Of a stretch of 25,129 bases of DNA, positions 17,839 through 23,427 are shown in pieces. The stretch covers positions 1-25,129 of the forward strand of contig CAMEUD010000005.1 of the NCBI GenBank assembly GCA_945937975.1. Direction: 5' to 3'. The stretch is from an uncultured Clostridia bacterium. Lineage in GTDB: Bacteria > Bacillota > Clostridia > Christensenellales > UBA1242. The notes beneath the pieces were generated by a model. The model worked only from the letters and a program-made list of their open reading frames with translations, had not been told where the DNA came from and made no database searches. Numbering within the stretch: position 1 is the first letter of the stretch; each line of letters begins with the position of its first letter. The translations under genes were made by a program, and so were the position numbers.

Positions 17839-19020
17839 ATGAAACGATTTACATTAATAATAGATGGTCATAATTTCTTTTTCAGAAGTTTGTGGTCAGC
17901 TTTCAGACAAGGACATAAAAATAAAATTTTGACTTCTCAAAAAGATGTTGATACTTTTGAGAAGAAATTGATGTTGGATTTCTATTCAGTTGTGAAAATG
18001 ATGAATCCGATAGTGAATGATATTGTATTTGTAAAAGATAGTCATTCATGGAGAAAAGATTTACTATTACAACAAGAATACAAAGGAAACAGAAAAAAGT
18101 TACAGGACAATATTGATAGAGATGGATTTACTACTGTTATTGACAATTTTACACAGACATTAAATCTACTTGGTGTTAAAATTAGTCAAGTTGATAGAAG
18201 TGAAGGTGATGATTTGGTATCAGCTTGGAGTGAGAGTTTATTCCAAGATGGTAAATCATCTATTATATTATCAACTGATAAAGATTTGACGCAATTGGTT
18301 AAATGTGTAAATGATGTGCATATTATTCAATATACACCTATACATAATAAATTATATGTCAGTAAAGAGTCTAATGAAATAATCAAAGGGTTGTGTAATA
18401 GAACTATATCACACGAGAATTTGTTTGAAGAGATATTTACAATTTCTATTGAAAATGATCCATTTGAAAAATTCTTTGACAGTGTTGATATTGAGGAAAT
18501 TAATCCAGAATATGTACGATTTTGTAAAATTATAGGTGGAGATACATCTGATAATATATATCCCGTTTATTATAAGAGAATTCCAGGTAAACGCTCAAAG
18601 GGATTAGGTGAAAAGACTGTAAATAAAGTTTATGAAAAATTTAAACAATTATTGGATTGTGATTTTGATTATCATATTTATAGTAATAAAGATATTTTAA
18701 ATATTTTAAGCAATATTATATATGATATGGCTAAAATTAAAGATGATGATTTCACCAAAGCGATGTTGATTGATAATATTAAAACTAATACTATATTGGT
18801 ATCATTAACACCCGAAAGTATTCCTGAAGATGTGCAGATTGGTATGATTTCAAGTATAAATGAAGAAAAACAAAAGAAACAAGTTGTAGTATCTAAAATA
18901 ACTAAAGATAATATTTTTGCGAAATCACGATTTAAAGATTATAAATCATCTATTAAAATAAAAAGTAATATTATTAAAGATATTAAAGATGATGGTGATA
19001 TGTCATTTATAAAAGATTAA
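17839..19020 (+). CDS. rnh: RNase H/FEN-type 5'-3' exonuclease (T4 rnh-like)
   Basis: The 393-aa protein has the acidic clusters of the 5'-nuclease (FEN/T4 RNase H) family in order. LIIDGHNFFFRS has D9. SWRKDLL is followed by EYKGNRKK. RSEGDDL has E122, D124 and D125. LSTDKDLTQL has D147 and D149. YTPIHNKLY matches T4's 'WSPMHKKW'. GGDTSDNIYP has D235 and D238, and RSKGLGEKT is a helix-hairpin-helix-like DNA contact. Such enzymes remove RNA primers and 5' flaps during lagging-strand synthesis, using two metal ions. It is longer than T4 RNase H (305 aa), with extra sequence in the C-terminal half and a Lys-rich end. The next gene starts 1 base after its stop (TAATATG), which implies coupling. 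The N-terminal start is fixed by the conserved DGHN motif 9 residues in. Confidence 0.88.
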   Translation: MKRFTLIIDGHNFFFRSLWSAFRQGHKNKILTSQKDVDTFEKKLMLDFYSVVKMMNPIVNDIVFVKDSHSWRKDLLLQQEYKGNRKKLQDNIDRDGFTTVIDNFTQTLNLLGVKISQVDRSEGDDLVSAWSESLFQDGKSSIILSTDKDLTQLVKCVNDVHIIQYTPIHNKLYVSKESNEIIKGLCNRTISHENLFEEIFTISIENDPFEKFFDSVDIEEINPEYVRFCKIIGGDTSDNIYPVYYKRIPGKRSKGLGEKTVNKVYEKFKQLLDCDFDYHIYSNKDILNILSNIIYDMAKIKDDDFTKAMLIDNIKTNTILVSLTPESIPEDVQIGMISSINEEKQKKQVVVSKITKDNIFAKSRFKDYKSSIKIKSNIIKDIKDDGDMSFIKD

Positions 19021-19021
19021 T

Positions 19022-19486
19022 ATGGAGTTATTTGAAGTTTTAAATAATTATTGTAATAGGAATTCTGGTGCAGTAGATAAATCAGATAAGATTAAGTATA
19101 GTTTTATATTAAAGAGATTGTTTTCTGCCCAATATCCTATCCAGTGTGAGTTAATTAATAAAATTGATTCTGATGCACTTTGTGCGTCTAATATTGTAGC
19201 ATTATTGGCTTCGAGATATACCGGTTTACCAGCATTTTTAAAAGTTAAGGTTGACCAAAAAAAGAAGAAAGAAACAATCAGAAAAAATTATGATGATTGT
19301 GTTCTTGATAAGTATATGGAAATTAATGAATGTGGTATTCGTGAATTAGAAGAAGCATATGAGGTTGATAAAAAATCTATTGATGAAGTTTTAAAATTAA
19401 TTAAACATTATTTTTTTGAAAATAAAGATACCGTTATTGTGAAAAAAAATAAAAAAGAAATCAAAGATAATAATAAATTATTTTAA
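19022..19486 (+). CDS. small helical protein, candidate gp62-like clamp-loader subunit
   Basis: The protein has 154 aa and is nearly all helix. The pattern KYSFILKRLFSAQYPIQCEL, then a mid segment ending LPAFLKVK with KKKKE, then an ELEEAYEVDKKSIDEVLKLI segment, follows the layout I remember for small clamp-loader subunits of T4-like phages (gp62). There, 'YN.F.VNR.LS.FPD..' is followed by a basic 'RFSKW.K' segment and a final helical 'YGYS..KA...L.LL'. Gp62 works with gp44 to load the sliding clamp. The neighbouring FEN-type exonuclease (1 base upstream) fits a replication role. The similarity is judged by eye and is weak. The C-terminal Lys/Asn-rich tail is probably disordered. The next gene again starts after TAATATG, so this is the middle of a coupled operon. 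Confidence 0.7.
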   Translation: MELFEVLNNYCNRNSGAVDKSDKIKYSFILKRLFSAQYPIQCELINKIDSDALCASNIVALLASRYTGLPAFLKVKVDQKKKKETIRKNYDDCVLDKYMEINECGIRELEEAYEVDKKSIDEVLKLIKHYFFENKDTVIVKKNKKEIKDNNKLF

Positions 19487-19487
19487 T

Positions 19488-19700
19488 ATGGTAGTAGAAA
19501 CTAAATATATAATAGGTGATAAAGTCTGGTTTATGTCAGGTAATAGGATCTGTAGCGGATTGGTTCGTGGTGTGTACATTACACATAATAATGATAAAAC
19601 AGATATTATGTATGAATTGAATAATGAAACAAAATATTCAGCAAATGAATTATTTGAATCAAAAGATAAACTTAAAAAAAATTTATATGATGAGTGTTAA
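19488..19700 (+). CDS. small protein A of a tandem paralogous pair (70 aa, SH3/KOW-like)
   Basis: The sequence contains YIIGDKVWFMSGN, then GLVRGVYI, then MYELNNETKYS and ELFESKDKLKKNL. The 'GD.VW.M..' opening followed by short beta strands resembles small SH3/Tudor-like or KOW-like barrels, a fold guess. It aligns with the next small protein: GDxVWxM near the start, and an 'E(L/M)F(E/D)SK' helix at the end. It starts 1 base after the preceding stop and its own stop overlaps the start of its paralogue by 14 bases. The function is unknown; a regulatory or adaptor role is possible. Confidence 0.7.
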   Translation: MVVETKYIIGDKVWFMSGNRICSGLVRGVYITHNNDKTDIMYELNNETKYSANELFESKDKLKKNLYDEC

Positions 19701-19923
19701 ATTTGCTTATAATGTTGGTGATGTTGTATGGTTGATGTATAATAATAAACCTGTTGAATGTAAAATTCTTGAGTGTAATTATTGTACATTTGAATCACCA
19801 GTGAATTTTAATATTGAAGTAAACTTTAGTTATAAAGTATATACTTCTTTATTTGATAAAGAACTTTATGTTACACCTAAAGAAATGTTTGATTCTAAAG
19901 AACAATTAATTGAGAGTTTATAA
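19687..19923 (+). CDS. small protein B of a tandem paralogous pair (78 aa, SH3/KOW-like)
   Basis: I place the start at the ATGATG of 19687, overlapping the stop of the preceding gene. The longer frame from 19624 would overlap by 77 bases and adds a segment with no counterpart in the paralogue. The protein has YNVGDVVWLMYNNKP, then CKILECNY, an extra loop, YKVYTSLF and KEMFDSKEQLIESL. It shares order and motifs with protein A, pointing to a local duplication. It has three extra cysteines (C30 in ILEC, C25 and C33) that protein A lacks. It ends the coupled operon; its stop is followed at once by the conserved 14-base element of the next gene. Confidence 0.65.
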   Translation: MMSVKFAYNVGDVVWLMYNNKPVECKILECNYCTFESPVNFNIEVNFSYKVYTSLFDKELYVTPKEMFDSKEQLIESL

Positions 19924-19924
19924 T

Positions 19925-19938
19925 TTTTTGTTATATTT
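19925..19938 (+). promoter_or_regulatory. conserved TTTTTGTTATATTT element upstream of the 266-aa gene
   Basis: An exact copy of the 14-mer ends 23 bases before the ATG at 19962, the same spacing as upstream of 17133. It lies directly after the stop of the small-protein operon, so it probably starts a new transcript covering the 266-aa and S1-like genes. Confidence 0.55.
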
Positions 19939-19961
19939 AATTTGTATTTAATTTTTTTAAA

Positions 19962-20762
19962 ATGGAAGATAATAAAGTAATTACTGCAGAACAAATTTCT
20001 GCTACAATTGAACGAATTAATAATCTTGCTGGATTGCGTGGTGAGATTGAAAGAAAGAGACATGCTGTTGAAGTACATGAGAGAGATTTGAAATCTATTG
20101 AAAAGATTAATGGTGTTGATTCAAATGAATGGAAAATTAAGAATGATATTCTGACATCTGCAAAAAAGGAACTTGAAGAAACAGAAAATAAGGTTTCAGA
20201 ATTATCATTTACTAAATCAGAATTGAAACCTATTCTTGATGAACTTACAAAACAGTTTGAAAACCAACTCCGTGGAGACCAAGAACGGGAATATCATATT
20301 GAGATTGGAACTGAATATGCTGATGGAAAGAAGACTGGTAAGAAAGCGTTTAAGCAACTAATGAATTATTTATATAAGAATGTAAAGTGGACTGCACAAA
20401 CGGCTCCAGGTCTTATGGTACTTGTGAATAACATGGAAGAAAACAAACCTTGGGTTCATTCTCAAGAATTTGATAATACGATTATTCTCAGATCTTCAAA
20501 TGTACTTGTTTTGTATAAAAACATTCTTGAAGGAATGGAAGGTCAAGGATATTATGAGGCGAAGGAATTTTTGGAATGTTGGGCTAATTGTGGTAAGGGT
20601 ATTACAGAGGCTGCAAGAGAAATCAGTAAGGCACATGAAAAAACTCGTAATACAGGTTCTCAACTTAACACAATTGAGGAAGAGTTTGAAAGAAGTGAGA
20701 ATGATCTCCCTGTTGAAGATGATGTGGTAACAACAAAGGAAGAAGTTTCACCACAAGTGTAA
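19962..20762 (+). CDS. hypothetical coiled-coil protein (266 aa)
   Basis: I do not recognise this protein. Residues about 8-105 are charged helices with coiled-coil character. A compact helical domain follows (about 110-225: KKAFKQLMNYLYKNVKW, then LMVLVNNMEENKPWVHSQEF and EAKEFLECWANCGKG). The end is acidic (EEEFERSENDLPVEDD), probably disordered. The gene uses AAG, CTT and GAA/GAG in a way closer to the following S1-like gene than to the genes before it, consistent with high expression of both. The S1-like gene begins 7 bases after its stop, so they are one operon and may act together. A scaffold or RNA-associated role is only a guess. Confidence 0.75.
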   Translation: MEDNKVITAEQISATIERINNLAGLRGEIERKRHAVEVHERDLKSIEKINGVDSNEWKIKNDILTSAKKELEETENKVSELSFTKSELKPILDELTKQFENQLRGDQEREYHIEIGTEYADGKKTGKKAFKQLMNYLYKNVKWTAQTAPGLMVLVNNMEENKPWVHSQEFDNTIILRSSNVLVLYKNILEGMEGQGYYEAKEFLECWANCGKGITEAAREISKAHEKTRNTGSQLNTIEEEFERSENDLPVEDDVVTTKEEVSPQV

Positions 20763-20769
20763 ATAAAAA

Positions 20770-21987
20770 ATGTCTAACCAGAGTTCATATGAACTCATAA
20801 AATATAATATATACATGGGTATTACAACTCAAAATCTTAAAATTTATAATGATTCTGACCCACTTGATTTTACAACAATAACAGTACCTATTAAGGAAGG
20901 TGTTAAGGTGTTGTCACATGAAGATTATACTGCAGAAGCATTGAAGAAGTATGATATGTATTGTACATCAGAAATGATGAATAATATTGCTTCTTATGAG
21001 GGTGGTTCATTTAAAACTATTCGTGAAGGTATTGTATCATCTTTTGATGATAAGAGAAAACAAGCTATTATTGATTTGTCATGTAAACATTCTGTTGCTG
21101 TTGATATCAACACAAAGAATGAGCAAGTAGAAATCGGTAAAAAAATTGATGTGGTTGTTACAAAGAAAAATGGTAAAATTGTAGCTGACGCTTCATCAAA
21201 AATGGCTCAAATTGAACGTATCAAACAAGAACTTATTAAACAGATTCAAACTCCAACGACTGCTTATGCGGCAATGGTAAAGGAAGTTGTTTTTAATAAT
21301 CTGAATACATTTAATGGATTCATGGTTGATATTAATGGTTTGAAATGTTTTATGCCTGGTGCTGAATCTGATGTTGTTCCTTTGAATGATTATAATTGTC
21401 TACTTGGTGAAAGTTTGTATGTTATGCCAGTAGCAACTGTCAAGGAAAGTATCGTTGTTTCTCATAAGGAATATCTTAACACCCTTAAACCAAAGGTTCT
21501 TAGAACCCTTGAACAAACAGAAAAGAATACACTTATCACTGGTAAGATTTCTTCTGTTAAACATTTTGGTGTATTCATTCTTATTGATGAATGTGTTCCA
21601 ACATTACTTTCAGTTTCTGAAATGAATGAGGAAACTGAAAATAAATTCAAGAATGATGAACTTGTTGTTGGTGATGATATTCAATTCTATATTGATAATA
21701 TTAATGGTGAAAGAGTTATCATTACACAAACTGTTAGTAAATCAGAAGGTTGGGATAAACTCAAGAATGAAGTTGATAATGAAAAGGAATATAATCTTAA
21801 TGGTGTTGTTAAGAATGTCTTTAATAATGGTGTTGTGATTATTTCTGAAAAGTTTAATGGTATTACATTCTTCTTGTCAAGTAAGGTCGTAAAAATGGAT
21901 ACACTTGAAGTTGGTAAAGAAGTGATTCTACCTGTTGATAGTGTTGATACAATCAAGAAAACAGTTCGGTTGAGAATTAGTGAGTAA
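20770..21987 (+). CDS. ribosomal protein S1-like protein with several S1 (OB-fold) domains
   Basis: The 405-aa protein appears to carry four S1-type beta-barrels. Residues about 84-142 (REGIVSSFDDKRKQAIIDL, ending GKIVAD) and about 166-232 (MVKEVVFNNLNTFNGFMVDI, then GLKCFMPGAES, then ESIVVSHKEY) are divergent. Residues about 255-323 (ITGKISSVKHFGVFILID, then VPTLLSVSEM, then VGDDIQFYID) are the clearest. Residues about 341-404 (LNGVVKNVFNNGVVIISE, ending TVRLRISE) are the last. The motif order 'GkV..v..fGvfv.l....GllpvsE' is diagnostic. S1 proteins bind A/U-rich mRNA leaders and help the small ribosomal subunit initiate translation. I infer that the phage uses it to favour its own leaderless or Shine-Dalgarno-free messages. 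An RNA-stability role is an alternative. A terminator directly follows. Confidence 0.8.
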   Translation: MSNQSSYELIKYNIYMGITTQNLKIYNDSDPLDFTTITVPIKEGVKVLSHEDYTAEALKKYDMYCTSEMMNNIASYEGGSFKTIREGIVSSFDDKRKQAIIDLSCKHSVAVDINTKNEQVEIGKKIDVVVTKKNGKIVADASSKMAQIERIKQELIKQIQTPTTAYAAMVKEVVFNNLNTFNGFMVDINGLKCFMPGAESDVVPLNDYNCLLGESLYVMPVATVKESIVVSHKEYLNTLKPKVLRTLEQTEKNTLITGKISSVKHFGVFILIDECVPTLLSVSEMNEETENKFKNDELVVGDDIQFYIDNINGERVIITQTVSKSEGWDKLKNEVDNEKEYNLNGVVKNVFNNGVVIISEKFNGITFFLSSKVVKMDTLEVGKEVILPVDSVDTIKKTVRLRISE

Positions 21988-21996
21988 TTAAAATTT

Positions 21997-22023
21997 AAAA
22001 TGGTGGGTTTCCCACCATTTTTT
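21997..22023 (+). terminator. Rho-independent terminator after the S1-like gene
   Basis: An 11-bp stem, AAAATGGTGGG (21997-22007) with CCCACCATTTT (22011-22021), has a TTT loop and runs into TTTTTTA. It starts 10 bases after the TAA of the S1-like gene and separates it from the late-type gene downstream. Confidence 0.9.
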
Positions 22024-22031
22024 ATTTTACT

Positions 22032-22039
22032 CATAAATA
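22032..22039 (+). promoter_or_regulatory. T4-like late promoter octamer (CATAAATA) for the tail-tube-like gene
   Basis: The plus strand reads CTCATAAATATAAATATAAG. The octamer is one base from T4's TATAAATA and lies 56 bases before the ATG at 22096, immediately after the terminator. The remaining 50 bases of leader hold nothing else that I recognise. Confidence 0.6.
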
Positions 22040-22095
22040 TAAATATAAGAAGTTTAAAAAGAACTTAATATAAAAATACATATAGTTAAATTATA

Positions 22096-22665
22096 ATGGG
22101 ATTTTTAAGTGGTAAAAATAATAATTTTAGATTTACATTTCCAGTACCGTTTATACCTGAAGAAATAGAAAATAAATATAGACCTATTTTAAACAGAATA
22201 CCTTGTAATATGTGTGACACCGTATTAGATTTCGTAAATTATTCAATAAGTAGTATTGAATTTGAAATGGGATTAGATGCTTCAGAATTAATTGAACAAA
22301 CAGATAGGGCAACACCACAAGGTAGATATTCAAGATCGGATGCTGTTCCAGATATGTTATGGAATAGGGATATAACTATTACATTTCAATTGGATTCAGC
22401 TTATTTAATTTGGCACATATTATGTGAAGTGTTTATGTATTATTATTGTACAAAAGATAAATATTTACCAAAACCACCAGGTATGGAAATATTAGATACT
22501 TTTAATAAAGTATTGTATCGAATAACTTTTGATAATTTATTGTTTACAAGTGTATCTGGTTTACAATTTGATTTTAGTTCAAATGAAATTGACCAAAAAA
22601 TCATAACTACTACTTGGAAGGCAAATAAGATTAATGTTATAATAGAACCATCAAAGAATGCATAA
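22096..22665 (+). CDS. tail-tube-like or baseplate structural protein (189 aa)
   Basis: The protein begins FRFTFPVPFIPEEIENKYRP, then has a VLDFVNYSISSIEFEMGLD segment, a strand-rich middle (DITITFQLDSAYLIWHIL) and FTSVSGLQFDFSSNEID near the end. This layout recalls proteins of the gp19 tail-tube fold in T4-like phages: an N-terminal strand, an amphipathic stretch with 'SI.S.....G', then paired beta-strands carrying the tube contacts. It is somewhat longer than the 163 aa of T4 gp19, so a tube-initiator (gp48/gp54-type) role is equally possible. It is a single gene with its own late-type promoter and terminators on both sides, as expected for an abundant late product. Identity is moderate, by eye only. 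Confidence 0.7.
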   Translation: MGFLSGKNNNFRFTFPVPFIPEEIENKYRPILNRIPCNMCDTVLDFVNYSISSIEFEMGLDASELIEQTDRATPQGRYSRSDAVPDMLWNRDITITFQLDSAYLIWHILCEVFMYYYCTKDKYLPKPPGMEILDTFNKVLYRITFDNLLFTSVSGLQFDFSSNEIDQKIITTTWKANKINVIIEPSKNA

Positions 22666-22695
22666 AAAAAAGGTTGTTTAAAACAACCTTTTTTT
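22665..22695. terminator. bidirectional Rho-independent terminator between convergent genes
   Basis: A-tract plus GGTTGT (to 22677) pairs with ACAACC plus T-tract (from 22683), leaving a TTAAA loop. Seven T follow on the plus strand and eight T when read on the minus strand. It touches the stop codons of both the 189-aa gene (TAA 22663-22665) and the Dps-like gene (22694). Confidence 0.88.
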
Positions 22696-23383
22696 ATTCT
22701 TCTTCATCATCATCATCGTCATCATCACAACATTCACAATTAGTACATTTCGTTTTTGCAGAATCTTTTGTAACATTAGTACTCAAAGTTTTGGTTACTT
22801 TATCAAATACACCATCAGCACCACCTTCTATACCACCTTCATAATCTTCAAAACAGAATTGTTCAAATGTTTTGATTTTATTTTCTGTGAAAGATGTAAG
22901 TTTGTATAATGTTGAATCAATAAGACCTATAAAATCATCAACATCAGACCAAAGTTCAGTCCATTCTGTGTTAAATAATTTCTGTCTAGAATCAATAGTG
23001 AAATTTCTTAATTCCTTTAAATAGTCAATTTCTGATTTGTTTTCACCTAAAATTGTATTTATATAATCTTCAACAATACCATTTTGACCTTGATAATGTT
23101 CAATGATTGCATCAACTAAATCAATTGCATCATTATAAAAATCATTTAAAATCACATGGTAATAATGTTTATTTGTTTGAAGATGAAATCTCCATACAAT
23201 AGTAATACTTTCTTGTAATGTACCAAAAAATTGTCCAATTGTTGTGTTCGATGTATCTTGGACACCATCAACTACATCTAAAGGTACTGGCTGATCAATT
23301 CCTGTTGGTTCAGGAATATTAGTCATATCATCAACAGGTAATGATGTGTCAACTGGTTGAACTATATTCATTTCTGTATCCAT
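22694..23383 (-). CDS. Dps/ferritin-like (DUF5856-type) protein with Cys/acidic tail
   Basis: The 229-aa protein has a disordered Pro/Asp-rich N-terminus (1-47), a helical domain (about 50-178) and an unusual tail. The domain reads IGQFFGTLQES, then WRFHLQTNKHYYHVILNDFY, then DAIDLVDAIIEHYQG, YLKELRNFTIDSRQ and a final LIDSTLYKLTSF. This matches my memory of the phage Dps-like family DUF5856. The spacing H76-15-D91-4-E95 equals that of Dps ferroxidase residues (E. coli H63, D78, E82). The other Dps His falls at W64, with H67 nearby, so activity is uncertain. The last 18 residues contain CTNCECC followed by seven Asp and three Glu, which could bind metal. A CATAAATA late-type octamer lies 25 bases upstream of the ATG. 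Iron storage, DNA protection or a virion role are all possible. Confidence 0.75.
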   Translation of the reverse strand: MDTEMNIVQPVDTSLPVDDMTNIPEPTGIDQPVPLDVVDGVQDTSNTTIGQFFGTLQESITIVWRFHLQTNKHYYHVILNDFYNDAIDLVDAIIEHYQGQNGIVEDYINTILGENKSEIDYLKELRNFTIDSRQKLFNTEWTELWSDVDDFIGLIDSTLYKLTSFTENKIKTFEQFCFEDYEGGIEGGADGVFDKVTKTLSTNVTKDSAKTKCTNCECCDDDDDDDEEE

Positions 23384-23395
23384 AATATTTTTATA

Positions 23396-23416
23396 TATTT
23401 ATATAAATTATTTATG
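23396..23416 (-). promoter_or_regulatory. tandem late-promoter octamers (CATAAATA and TATAAATA) for the Dps-like gene
   Basis: On the minus strand CATAAATA lies at 23409-23416 and the exact T4 form TATAAATA at 23396-23403. The first ends 25 bases before the ATG at 23383, the same distance as at the tape-measure gene. The second may be chance in this A/T-rich gap. Confidence 0.55.
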
Positions 23417-23427
23417 TTTTTTTTTTA

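Noticed and set aside
19624..19686. Longer start for the second mini-protein
   Set aside because: It would overlap the first mini-protein by 77 bases. The ATGATG at 19687 matches the paralogue's N-terminus.
22697..22730. Short CAT/TCA simple repeat
   Set aside because: It is the coding sequence of the Asp/Glu tail of the Dps-like protein, not an independent element.
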